Assembly (NCBI RefSeq): GCF_026210795.1
Contig: NC_089429.1
Span: 1 to 64,000 of the forward strand
Direction: 5' to 3'
Source: Rhizophagus irregularis
Lineage: Eukaryota; Glomeromycota; Glomeromycetes; Glomerales; Glomeraceae
Length of the DNA: 64,000 bases
Numbering within the stretch: the stretch's first letter is position 1; each line of letters starts with the position of its first letter. Positions 10,927 through 19,806 of the stretch are shown here, one piece after another. The translations under genes were made by a program, and so were the position numbers. The notes under the pieces were generated by a model. That model was not told where the DNA came from, did not search any database, and saw only the letters and a program-made list of their open reading frames with translations.

Positions 10927-13206
10927 ATGTCAGATGAGGAATCTGATGAATCTATTGAATCTAATAATGTTGAAGAAACAGAAACAACAAAGATATTCGA
11001 AGAAATAATTAGAATGGATTTGAAAAGAATGGGATATGATGTAGAAATAACGGAAATTGAAAGAATAAGAAAATTTGGAGTAACCGCAAAGATAATAACA
11101 ACATATGAATTTATGAAGAAATATTTAACAATATGGAATCTTGAAGATGAAAAATTAGATGAACAAATATTACAATGGAGAGTTGAAAACACAAAAGAAT
11201 GCGGAAGATGTGAAATTGAAAGATTAAAGAAAGAATTTGAAATTGGAAAAGAAACCTGCATAGAATGTGAAAAAGATATTGAAAAAGAAAATCCAACAGA
11301 TGATGAAGATGAAATGGAAGAGGATATAAAAGGACCCGAAATTGGCTCAAGTAAAAAACCAAAAAGTAAAGAGAAAAATAAAAAATCAAAGGAAGTACCT
11401 ATAATACCAATAACACCAGTACCACCAATAAAACCAAAGATAACAATGGCAGCATCAAGAGATGAACTCAGAGCAGATCTAAGAGCATTAATGAATACTA
11501 TGTATAATCATGATATTGGGGCAGATTGGAACAATTTAGTATTACCACCAGTAACATTGACAGGATTACAAGGAGAAGTTCAAGCGAATACTAATGCGAT
11601 AGGAAATTTAAACGCAAATAGAGGAGCTATTGTAGAAATACCAGCATTTTATGGTACCAGTGGAGAAGATCCAGAAGAATGGGCAGATAAATTTGAGGAG
11701 ACATTTACAGCGAATGGTTTAGGGAATGATGACGCACAGAGATTTAGATTAGCAAAAGCGAAATTAATGGGAGGAGCAGCAGATTGGTTAAAGACTGAAG
11801 GAGTAAATATTGTCGATTGGAATGTTAATGGAGATCATAATTTAAGATTAAGAGTAAGAATAATTGGAAAGTATGCAAGTGATGAAATTAAAGATAGATG
11901 GCTAGAACAATTAGAAAAGATTAGACAGGGAGACGAGAATGTAACTCAATACCTTACGAGATTTAAATATATGTTAAAGAGAGCGGGAGGTGATGCAGCA
12001 GTAGCAGCAAATCAGCAAAAGAGAATTTTTATTAGAGGATTAAAACCGGACTTTACTAAAGACGTAGTAATGGGAAATCCAGCAGATCTAAATGCAACAT
12101 TTCAGATAGCAAAAAACGTAGAAAGAGGTTTAGAAGCATTAACAGATAAAGTACAACCAAAAGGAATTAATGATGAACAAAGAAGACAAGAACCTATTGT
12201 TCAAGGGAATGTAAGGAATAATAAAGGGGTAAGTGTAGATGAATTAGCAGACAGTTTTGCGAAGTTACAAATTAAGATGTTAGAAGATGAGAATGAAAGA
12301 TTAAGAAATTTAGCGAGTCAGAGCTATAGGCGATTGCCACAAAGAAACCAACCAATGCAAAGAAACCAACCAATGCAAAGAAATCAACCAATTCAAAGAA
12401 ATCAGTCATTCCAAAAAAGAGTACCGACATGCTATACATGTGGTAGAGCTGGTCATTATTCAAGAGAGTGTCCAGAGAAAAGAAGGAATGTAGGAGTGAA
12501 TATGATAGACGAATACGATGACCAAGAAGAATATGATTATGATGGATATGAATATGGGGAACCACAATACGGTGAAATGTATTATACACAAGGTTATTAC
12601 GATGATTATGAAGATAGGGAATTAAATTACCATAATGAATTATACGCAAAAGATAACGCAGTAAAAACAAGAAGACAAACAAGAAGGTCGAATCCAATAA
12701 TGGGATATAAAAATAATGGTGAAGAAGGAAATTTACAAGAAGAATTAAGAGAAGCGGGAAATAGAATGGATGATAGAGAAATACCAAGTGGAACAACAAC
12801 ACCAAGATATACGCCCGAAAGGATAGAACAAAATAATGTATACAAAGATAGTCAAAATTGGGATAATCCAATAGGACCAGAAGATTATAATTATGGTCGG
12901 CGACCCATGACAAAAGATGGAAGATTTTATAAACCAATGTTCACAAAAGAAGGCAAAGCATTTTACCCTGGAATGCGGCAAGATGAATTTGGAAATTGGG
13001 TTAGAACAAAGCCATCAGGGACAGGAAAGCCCAGAGAATATGGACCGAGATTAACTGATGGAATACCACCTTACGATATTGTGGAAGACGTGAAAAATTG
13101 TAGAGCGAATATAACAATTGGACAAATGATAAATGAGAATACTAAGTATCATAAACAATTGAGAGAAGGAACATATAGACCAAGAAGCATAAACGAGAAA
13201 AATTGA
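10927..13206 (+). CDS. gag: Gag polyprotein (capsid + CCHC nucleocapsid)
   Basis: The ORF encodes 759 residues. The first ~170 are acidic then Lys-rich. A Retrotrans_gag capsid fold lies at about 235-390 (starts near IPAFYGTSGEDPEEW; includes the GGAADWL and YLTRFKYML segments). Then come tandem QPMQRN/QPIQRN repeats (about 475-495). A canonical zinc knuckle, CYTCGRAGHYSREC, has C502, C505, H510 and C515. The Tyr/Asp-rich tail contains a GRFYKP/GKAFYP near-repeat. The product forms the virus-like particle and binds the genomic RNA. The frame is open upstream to 10732, so the true N-terminus may be earlier than this ATG. The stop is TGA followed by CTA, and the same frame continues into the protease. 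Confidence 0.92.
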   Translation: MSDEESDESIESNNVEETETTKIFEEIIRMDLKRMGYDVEITEIERIRKFGVTAKIITTYEFMKKYLTIWNLEDEKLDEQILQWRVENTKECGRCEIERLKKEFEIGKETCIECEKDIEKENPTDDEDEMEEDIKGPEIGSSKKPKSKEKNKKSKEVPIIPITPVPPIKPKITMAASRDELRADLRALMNTMYNHDIGADWNNLVLPPVTLTGLQGEVQANTNAIGNLNANRGAIVEIPAFYGTSGEDPEEWADKFEETFTANGLGNDDAQRFRLAKAKLMGGAADWLKTEGVNIVDWNVNGDHNLRLRVRIIGKYASDEIKDRWLEQLEKIRQGDENVTQYLTRFKYMLKRAGGDAAVAANQQKRIFIRGLKPDFTKDVVMGNPADLNATFQIAKNVERGLEALTDKVQPKGINDEQRRQEPIVQGNVRNNKGVSVDELADSFAKLQIKMLEDENERLRNLASQSYRRLPQRNQPMQRNQPMQRNQPIQRNQSFQKRVPTCYTCGRAGHYSRECPEKRRNVGVNMIDEYDDQEEYDYDGYEYGEPQYGEMYYTQGYYDDYEDRELNYHNELYAKDNAVKTRRQTRRSNPIMGYKNNGEEGNLQEELREAGNRMDDREIPSGTTTPRYTPERIEQNNVYKDSQNWDNPIGPEDYNYGRRPMTKDGRFYKPMFTKEGKAFYPGMRQDEFGNWVRTKPSGTGKPREYGPRLTDGIPPYDIVEDVKNCRANITIGQMINENTKYHKQLREGTYRPRSINEKN

Positions 13207-13212
13207 CTACAC
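13204..13212 (+). promoter_or_regulatory. Candidate stop-codon readthrough site, UGA-CUA-C
   Basis: Gag ends in TGA immediately followed by CTA CAC, and the protease lies in the same frame with no further stop. UGA-CUA is a known leaky context in several RNA viruses and in some cellular genes. Only 18 bases lie between the stop and the first protease ATG (13225), leaving little room for an independent initiation site. Readthrough is inference. Confidence 0.5.
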
Positions 13213-13215
13213 TCG

Positions 13216-13719
13216 GTGGGAACTATGAAAAATGAAGAGAAAAGAACTACAGCAATGAGAACAGAATTAGAAGTTGAAGATCAATTAGTGAATGTAATAA
13301 TAGATACTGGAGCAGCAGTAAGTGTGATAACAGACAAATTAAGGAGGAGATTGAATATACCTATATTTGGAAAAAGTAAATTTAGATGTACAATAGCAAA
13401 TGGGCAAAAGATAGCAGCGTTAGGAAAGGCAAATATAACTTTGAGATACAAAGATGAATTGGAAATACTAAAAGAAGTTGAGGTAATCGATTCAGAAGAA
13501 GAGGATCTAATTTTGGGAAATGATATATGGAAGCTGTATAATGCAAAAATAAATTTTGAAGATCATACCTTAAGAATAGAAGAACAAGGAGAAATAATAA
13601 CGATTCCAGTAGGATATGAAAGAGAAGCAATATGTGAAAGTGAGGAGAGCGAGGATGACGAAGAATATGAAAGCAACGATGAAGGAGAGGTATTCAAAAT
13701 GCACCAGAATTTTAAATAG
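13216..13719 (+). CDS. Retropepsin-type aspartic protease
   Basis: The open stretch encodes 167 residues in the gag frame. The displayed first codon is GTG and the first ATG is 13225, so translation probably enters by readthrough from gag. The active site is IIDTGAAVSVI (aspartate at 13303-13305). The flap/ALGKA segment and the LILGNDIW motif follow, as in Ty3-type proteases, which act as dimers to mature Gag-Pol. The last ~45 residues are acidic. The pol frame begins just after the stop, one base back: it is open from 13716, and the protease stop is 13717-13719. No canonical slippery heptamer is in phase, although TTTAAAT occurs there out of phase. Confidence 0.88.
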   Translation: MGTMKNEEKRTTAMRTELEVEDQLVNVIIDTGAAVSVITDKLRRRLNIPIFGKSKFRCTIANGQKIAALGKANITLRYKDELEILKEVEVIDSEEEDLILGNDIWKLYNAKINFEDHTLRIEEQGEIITIPVGYEREAICESEESEDDEEYESNDEGEVFKMHQNFK

Positions 13720-13751
13720 AAAGTCTTGGCTCTGAGAGAGAGACGGAAAAG

Positions 13752-15833
13752 ATGCTCGAACCAAGTGGAAAATTTATGCAAAAACTAAGTATAGGGAAAG
13801 TAGAAGAACCAATTTGGGAAAATATGGTAAAATTACTATTAGAATACCAAGATATTTTGGAATATGACGAAGAGATAGAAGGAAGAACGAAAGCGGCGCA
13901 ACATGAGATAAAAATAAAAGAGGGGGTAGAACCAATAAAGCAAAGAAGATACAAAGAAACAGATGAAAAGGCAAAATTTATAAGCGAAGAAGTGGATAAA
14001 TTGTTAAAACAAGAAAGGATAAGGAAATCAAAAAGTCCATGGAGTTCACCGGTTACGTTAGCAGGAAAGAAAACGGGAAAATATAGATTCTGTATTGATT
14101 ACAGAAAGTTAAACAAGATAACTATAATAGATAGTTTTCCTTTACCAAGAATAGATGAATTGTTAGACAAATACAGAAAAGCAAAATGGTTTTCAAGTAT
14201 AGATTTAGCGGCGGGATTTAATCAAGTAGAAATGAAAGAAGAAGACAAAGAAAAAACAGCATTTGTATGTTCAAAGGGATTATTTGAGTATAATGTAATG
14301 CCATTCGGTTTAACTAATGCACCAGCAACATTTCAAAGATTAATGGATGAAATATTAGAAGAATACATAAACGATTTTGTAGTAGTATATATTGACGATA
14401 TTATGATATATTCAGAAAATTTAAAAGACCATATGGAACATGTGGAAAAAGTATTAAAGAAGTTACAGGAGAATAATTTAATAATAAAACTAAAGAAATG
14501 TAGATTTTTGGAAAGAAATATAGAATTTTTAGGACATATAGTAGGAAATGATGGATTAAGGCCAGACGATAAAAAGATAGAAAAGATAAAAGAAATGAAG
14601 GCACCAACAACAGTGAAAGAAGTAAGATCATTTTTGGGACTTTGTTCATATTACAGAAAATTTGTGAAGAATTTTTCAAAGATAGCAAGACCAATAAGTG
14701 ATTTGAGAAAGAAGGGAATACCTTTCATTTGGGGAAGAGAACAACAAGAAGCGTTTGAAAAATTGAAAGAAAAGTTAATACAATATCCAATATTGCGACA
14801 TCCAGATTGGAAGAAAGAATTTTTATTAATAACAGATGCATCAGGAAAAGGATTAGGTGCAGTATTAAGTCAAAAAGATGAAAAAGGAAAAGAAGTAGTA
14901 ATAGCATATGCAAGTAGAAGTTTATTACCAGCAGAAGAAAATTATCCGATAACAGAATTGGAATGTTTAGGAATAGTTTGGGGAATTCAACATTTTCATA
15001 AATATTTAATCGATAGAAAATTTAAAGTAATAACAGATCACAGTGCATTAAAAGGATTAATGAATGCAAAGATACCAAAAGGAAAAAGAGCAAGATGGGT
15101 GATGGAATTACAGCAATATAATTTTGAAGTAATACATAGGTCGGGAAAAGAAAATACGAACGCCGACGCATTAAGTAGGTTATTAAAGATAGTAGAGGAT
15201 CAACCAGAAATAGTAATAATCGACGGAGTAGACGGATTAGGAAAGACAAGTATAGTACAAAATTTAATTGAAGAATGGGAAAAGCAAGGATTAAAAGTAA
15301 GATTCAACACTTATAAGAGAAGAAGAAAAGATAAAGATGAATTTTATGAATCAAAGATGGAGACAGAATGGAAATTCAGAAAAGAAGTAGTGGAACAAAT
15401 AAACAGAAGAATGCTAGAATATGACGAAGATACAGATATAATAATTTTAGACAAATCACCATATTGTGAATATTATTATCAAAAGACGAAAAGTTTTGAC
15501 AGAGGGTTAATTACTCCACATGGAAATCATGAGATGGAAAAAGAAATATTCAGACTGAAAGAAACAATAGACAAATCAATAGTGATATTTTTAGAAAAGG
15601 ATAGTGATGTATGTTGGAAAAATTACATTGGAAGAGAAACAAAGAAAACGGAAAAATCGTCATATCCAACATTAAAGAAGGATGAATATTTGGACATGGT
15701 TAGAATGTTTGAAGAAAATCAGGGCGTGTACAAAGATACTAAAAGATACAGTCGAGTAAAAGTCAAAAATGACAATAGTAGTTGGAGAAAAGTATTTAAA
15801 GAGGTGGAGAAATGGAGAAGAGCACAGAACTAA
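13752..15833 (+). CDS. pol: Pol: reverse transcriptase - RNase H - nucleotide kinase fusion
   Basis: The ORF encodes 693 residues. Reverse transcriptase occupies about 90-270, with FSSIDLAAGFNQ, MPFGLTNAPATFQ and catalytic Y213-I-D-D216. The thumb and connection include FLGLCSYYRKF. RNase H spans about 355-475 (LLITDASGKGLGAVLSQ, TELECLGIVWG, ITDHSALKGL, NADALSRL). Residues about 483-693 are a P-loop kinase: a strand, then Walker A GVDGLGKTS (G492-S500, K498), a hydrophobic strand ending in IIILDKSPYCEYYYQ (D567, placed like the DR(Y/S) motif of thymidylate kinases), then IVIFLEKDSD and a basic lid-like NYIGRETKK. The fusion is seamless, with no stop and no composition change. Integrase follows as a separate frame after two in-frame TAA codons. 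RT and RNase H copy the RNA. The kinase would be expected to phosphorylate a (deoxy)nucleoside monophosphate, which is inference. Confidence 0.9.
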   Translation: MLEPSGKFMQKLSIGKVEEPIWENMVKLLLEYQDILEYDEEIEGRTKAAQHEIKIKEGVEPIKQRRYKETDEKAKFISEEVDKLLKQERIRKSKSPWSSPVTLAGKKTGKYRFCIDYRKLNKITIIDSFPLPRIDELLDKYRKAKWFSSIDLAAGFNQVEMKEEDKEKTAFVCSKGLFEYNVMPFGLTNAPATFQRLMDEILEEYINDFVVVYIDDIMIYSENLKDHMEHVEKVLKKLQENNLIIKLKKCRFLERNIEFLGHIVGNDGLRPDDKKIEKIKEMKAPTTVKEVRSFLGLCSYYRKFVKNFSKIARPISDLRKKGIPFIWGREQQEAFEKLKEKLIQYPILRHPDWKKEFLLITDASGKGLGAVLSQKDEKGKEVVIAYASRSLLPAEENYPITELECLGIVWGIQHFHKYLIDRKFKVITDHSALKGLMNAKIPKGKRARWVMELQQYNFEVIHRSGKENTNADALSRLLKIVEDQPEIVIIDGVDGLGKTSIVQNLIEEWEKQGLKVRFNTYKRRRKDKDEFYESKMETEWKFRKEVVEQINRRMLEYDEDTDIIILDKSPYCEYYYQKTKSFDRGLITPHGNHEMEKEIFRLKETIDKSIVIFLEKDSDVCWKNYIGRETKKTEKSSYPTLKKDEYLDMVRMFEENQGVYKDTKRYSRVKVKNDNSSWRKVFKEVEKWRRAQN
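15193..15833 (+). other. Thymidylate-kinase-like domain inside Pol
   Basis: This sub-feature of Pol marks the non-retroviral domain. It starts right after the RNase H end signature (NADALSRLL) with IVIIDGVDGLGKTSIV, the usual first strand and P-loop of dTMP kinases and related dNMP/deoxynucleoside kinases. It then has an arm of about 60 residues containing basic clusters (KRRRKDKD), the LDKSPY motif, and a C-terminal helix. Its length of about 205 residues equals a typical thymidylate kinase. Whether the substrate is dTMP, another dNMP or a nucleoside cannot be decided from the sequence. Confidence 0.75.
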
Positions 15834-15893
15834 AAATACAGAACACATAACGAAAATAACAAATTTAGAAGTGAAATCAATTAAAGAGGTATT

Positions 15894-17120
15894 ATGGAAG
15901 AAAATAATTACAAGAGAATAATTGACAATATCGAAAAAGAGAATAAATATGAATTGAAAGAAGGAGTTCTATATAGAGTAAAAGGACAAAACAAATTTAA
16001 AGTAATCAGGGATTATGAATACGAAGGATTGATGTACATGATGCATGATAACGAATTATCAGGACATTTTGGAGTAGAAGCGACATTAGATAGAATAAAA
16101 GAAAATTATTGGTGGAAAAATATGAAAGAAGATGTAGAAGAATATGTAAAAACGTGTTGGAATTGTCAAATGAGAGGAAAACCAAGAGGAAAGAACGAAT
16201 TAATGCCGATAAAGATAAATGAACCATTCGAGATGATTGGAATAGATATAGTTAGACCATTAAAAGAGACAGAAAAGGGAAATAAGTATATTGTAGTAGC
16301 AATGGATTATTTTACAAAATGGCCCGAGGCCGCACCACTAAAAGAAGCTACGGCGAAAGAGGTAGTAGAATTTATTTGGAGGGATATAATTTGTAGACAT
16401 GGGTGTCCAAAGAAAATAATTAGTGATAGAGGGACTCACTTTAACAATAGAATGATGGAAGAATTGGTAGGAAGGTGTGGAATAAATCATAGATTAAGTA
16501 CACCATATAGGCCACAAACAAATGGTTTGGTCGAAAGATTCAATAAAACTTTATGCGAAGGATTAGCCAAATTAGGAGAAGAAAATTGGGATAAACATAT
16601 ACCATCCGTATTATTTGCATATAGGACGAAGAAGCAATCATCAACAAGAATTAAACCTTTTTATGCAATATACGGAAGGAGAGCGAAACTACCATTAGAT
16701 AAAGACGAAAATAAAATAACATTAGCTGACAGAGTAAAGATATTAATTGAGGAGCTACCAGTAATAAGAAGAAAAATAAAAGAAAATGTGGAAGAAGCTC
16801 AAGAGAAACAAAAACAACAACACGACAAAAGGGGAATTAGAAAACCTAAATTTGAAATAGGAGAAAAAGTATTATTATATGAAGCATGGAGAGAGAAACA
16901 ATGGTCGGGAAAATTGCAGAACAAATGGAAAGGACCATATTTAATTCACGAAGAATTTGGAAATGGAGCGTATAAACTCAAAGAATTAGACAGAAGAATA
17001 CTAAAAACACCACAAAATGGAGAATGGTTAAAGAAATTTTATGATCGAAGGGGATTTACACCAAAAATAGTAATTAAAGGAAAAGAGGTATTCGATAAGA
17101 CCCGAGTTCGATTCGATTAA
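15894..17120 (+). CDS. int: Integrase
   Basis: The ORF encodes 408 residues. The N-terminal HHCC zinc finger uses H51, H58, C88 and C91. The catalytic DD35E core is intact: D118 (IGIDIV), D178 (ISDRGTHF) and E214 (NGLVERFNK). A C-terminal GPY/F module (KWKGPYLIHEEFGNGAYKL, about 345-365) supports target binding. It is in the same frame as Pol but separated by TAA at 15831-15833 and 15882-15884, with its own ATG at 15894. It is therefore either re-initiated, expressed from a spliced RNA, or reached by readthrough of two stops. The stop falls just upstream of a 37-base direct duplication (17094-17160). Confidence 0.93.
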   Translation: MEENNYKRIIDNIEKENKYELKEGVLYRVKGQNKFKVIRDYEYEGLMYMMHDNELSGHFGVEATLDRIKENYWWKNMKEDVEEYVKTCWNCQMRGKPRGKNELMPIKINEPFEMIGIDIVRPLKETEKGNKYIVVAMDYFTKWPEAAPLKEATAKEVVEFIWRDIICRHGCPKKIISDRGTHFNNRMMEELVGRCGINHRLSTPYRPQTNGLVERFNKTLCEGLAKLGEENWDKHIPSVLFAYRTKKQSSTRIKPFYAIYGRRAKLPLDKDENKITLADRVKILIEELPVIRRKIKENVEEAQEKQKQQHDKRGIRKPKFEIGEKVLLYEAWREKQWSGKLQNKWKGPYLIHEEFGNGAYKLKELDRRILKTPQNGEWLKKFYDRRGFTPKIVIKGKEVFDKTRVRFD

Positions 17121-17160
17121 AATTATTATGGATAAGACACGAGTTCGATTCTATTAAAGT
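17094..17160 (+). repeat. Tandem duplication at the integrase stop
   Basis: gataagacMcgagttcgattcKattaaaRtt occurs twice, at 17094 and 17131. The first copy codes the last integrase residues and the stop, and the second is untranslated. Confidence 0.8.
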
Positions 17161-17179
17161 TATTTGTGAGGTCACAAAT

Positions 17180-17196
17180 AGCGAAGAGGGGGATAA
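17180..17196 (+). other. Polypurine tract of the gypsy element
   Basis: agcgaagagggggataa lies directly before the 3' LTR TG. It is purine-rich apart from one C and one T. This is where plus-strand DNA synthesis would be primed. Confidence 0.7.
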
Positions 17197-18294
17197 TGTA
17201 AACGGTCGAATATCAAGCACGAAAAGATGATAAAATCCAATCACCAAATGTAATTGCCAAATATTAAGAACGAACAAATTGATTATGAATTGGCGTAGAT
17301 GGATAAATAATTAGCCGAAAAGGATAAACATTTAGGAAGAGTAATGATCTACATGATGTAATATTTATCAAATGATTGACAAAGAACCAATAGGATAAAT
17401 AGAGTCGATCAATTGCGGCTTAGCGATCTTTAACAATAAGAACGATAAGAAAGAATAATTATAAGCCACAAAAGATAGATTATAAGCAAAACACATAAAG
17501 CGAATTAAAAGAACATATAAATAATGTCAGAAAGATTAAAGAACACAAAATAATGTAAAAGATAATATAAAAAGATAGTATAAAGATGGAACGTAAAAGA
17601 TAATATATTAAAAAGAACATATATAAAAAGATAGCATATTAAAAGATAGCATATTAAAAGATAGCGTATTTAAAATATAGATAGTATATTAGAAAGATAA
17701 TTCAAAGATAATATGTAAAAAGAACATAAAAGATAGTATATAGATAGAATAGAAAGTAGCATAAAAATTGTATATATAGAGAGCGGAATTCAAGGTGATT
17801 CCATAGTTCTCATCCACAGAACTCAATAAAAATATAAGTTTTATTTTTTTAATTATTTGTTAGTAAAGTTTAATGTTAATTAAAGGTAATAGGTTCGCCC
17901 TAAACTTTAATTAATGTTGGCTTAATTAATTTTAATTGAGTAAATGGAAATTTTAAGGTGAATTAAATATACACTTTTGGAAAGTAATAATTCGTAGCGA
18001 GAGCTATCGAAGTTTGAAATTAAAGGTAAAAGTGGATATAATTTGGGGAAAATTTAGAGAAGTTAAATTTTATTTTATTTCGTTTGACGTTTTATATTAC
18101 TAACGTTATCTATGTCGTGAACCAAGAATGTTGTATGTTGTTTGTTGATTATGTTGTTTGTTAATTATGTCATTGATTATTTGCTTGTTCGTTTAATTGT
18201 TCGTTCGTTCGTTTATTCGTTCGTTCGACCATGGGAATGCCCGTTCGATGTGGCAACTCTGTAAATTGATGACAGAGGGAATTGGGGGATCTCA
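17197..18294 (+). repeat. 3' LTR
   Basis: The LTR is 1098 bases, tgtaaacggtcg...ggatctca. Compared with the 5' LTR I see A/G and G/A changes near positions 12, 145 and 780 of the LTR and one missing A. The right flank is TCGC, the target duplication. Confidence 0.95.
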
Positions 18295-19800
18295 TCGCAT
18301 ATACAAGAAGTTTACGTTAAAAAATGAACTTTTTTTGAGATCCTTTTAAAAGTTTGGACAAATATATAGTTTTAATAGTAAAAATATATGTAATTTTGCA
18401 AGAGAAAAAAGATTTTCTAAGGGTTTAATGGTAGTTATTCGGGTAGTTTTTGTATAAACACAAAAAAATTGATTTTTTAATAAAAAAAAGAATTTTTACT
18501 TCAATAAATTTTAATGAGAATCCTTTAACTAATAATAAATATTTTATTTTTAGGTGTAACTTTTCAAAAGAAACAGCTTTATTAAGTTAATAAGGTCGGT
18601 CACCCAATAAGAATTTTGTTTATTATTGAATTTATCAAATTTTCTCTATTTTTTTAATATGAAATAATGATAAAATTTTATTTATTATAGGAAAAAAAGA
18701 AGGGAAGAGTATTATTAGATTTATTTTTGAATAATATATTTGTTTTAAATTAAAAAAAAACTACAAAATTTTCATTATTTTTAGTAAATCCACTTTTGTC
18801 CAATCATGTTTTAATATTAGATTCCTATTTATTTCATCACGAAATTTTTTTATTTTAATATTCAAATTGTTTTTTAAATTAGAAAATAGTTTGTTTTGTA
18901 ATTAAAACCATTGAAATAATAAAGAATTTATAATACTATTATACAAATATAATGAAAAAAAGGGAAATTTTTCTTTATAGATTCTGGGTTTATTTGAAAA
19001 TTTATTTGAGTTAATATATTTTTTAGCTTTTTTTTGTTATAAAATTATATAAAATACTTTCTGTCTTAATTTGGAGTTTAAATTATTTACTATATTTGAC
19101 AAATTTCAAGTTTTTCTCATTATTCCTTATTTTTAGCAAATAAAATGTACCAACTTTTAGTTAAGATCCACCTTAAAAAACAAAAAGTATTTGAAGAAAT
19201 TTTTCAACACACTCTTAGATGTTATCAAGAAGTATTATTTTCTATATTTAGTTTGAAAGTTATTTTATATAAATGTGATGTTACATTTGAACTGCATTTT
19301 TCAATTTTTATAAAATTTAGGCCGGCATTATAAAATTGGCCGGAATTAAGCAAAATTTGGCCAGAATTATGGATTCGAAAATCATCAATTTTAACCAATA
19401 AAATTTATTTTAGCCGATTTTGATCTACATACATAAGTCTATATAATTAATAACTATACGGCACCATAATTTTTAATATGGCTATCATAATAAGAAAAAT
19501 TTGCCCTTAAATTTTATTACATGCGCAGTGATTGCTAATATAAAATAAAAATTAAATAGAATTCAATACTAAATGATTGCTTGAATTAAAAAAAAGAGCG
19601 AAAAAAAATATTTATTTATAATATGATCTGACTCTATATCACTATTTTCAAAATAGTGTGAGACTAAAATCGGGTGAAAAACTGGATGAAAACTGGTATT
19701 TAAATATACAGATGATCAAGTATTTTTTTTTAATATGTCAGAGTGGCACAAAACCAACCAATTCGTATAATTACTAGAAAAAACGGGAAACTGATTAAGC
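18295..19800. other. AT-rich intergenic stretch, no gene seen
   Basis: There are long T and A runs and no ORF with recognisable content. Near 19320-19370 three GGCC[A/G]GAATTA-type motifs lie close together (gccggcattataaaattgg, ggccggaatta, ggccagaattat). They resemble the hairpin near 54.2 kb and may be the end of a dispersed repeat. Confidence 0.6.
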
Positions 19801-19806
19801 CCATCA

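Larger units (their letters stand above)
7391..18294 (+). mobile_element. Full-length Ty3/gypsy LTR retrotransposon with a nucleotide-kinase domain
   Basis: Two LTRs of about 1.1 kb, both TG...CA, bracket gag, protease, RT-RNase H-kinase and integrase in Ty3 order. A four-base direct repeat TCGC flanks the element (7387-7390 and 18295-18298). The LTRs differ at only about three substitutions and a one-base indel that I could see, so insertion is recent. All catalytic motifs are intact. The coding region is split into five reading frames (10073, 10927, 13216, 13752, 15894), suggesting recoding or several translation units. Codon use is uniformly A-rich (AGA, GAA, ATA) through all of them, including the kinase segment. 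Confidence 0.93.

Noticed and set aside
13705-13720. TTTAAAT as a -1 slippery heptamer at the protease-pol junction
   Set aside because: The heptamer is out of phase with the protease frame (codons there are TTT AAA TAG), so the standard tandem slip does not apply.
11111-14913. Long minus-strand ORFs opposite gag and pol (such as 12272-12937)
   Set aside because: They are antisense shadows of the A-rich, stop-poor coding strand; Leu/Phe/Ile-rich text with no domain.
19145-19333. 62-residue ORF in AT-rich DNA
   Set aside because: No motif, no promoter-like context and composition of random AT-rich sequence.
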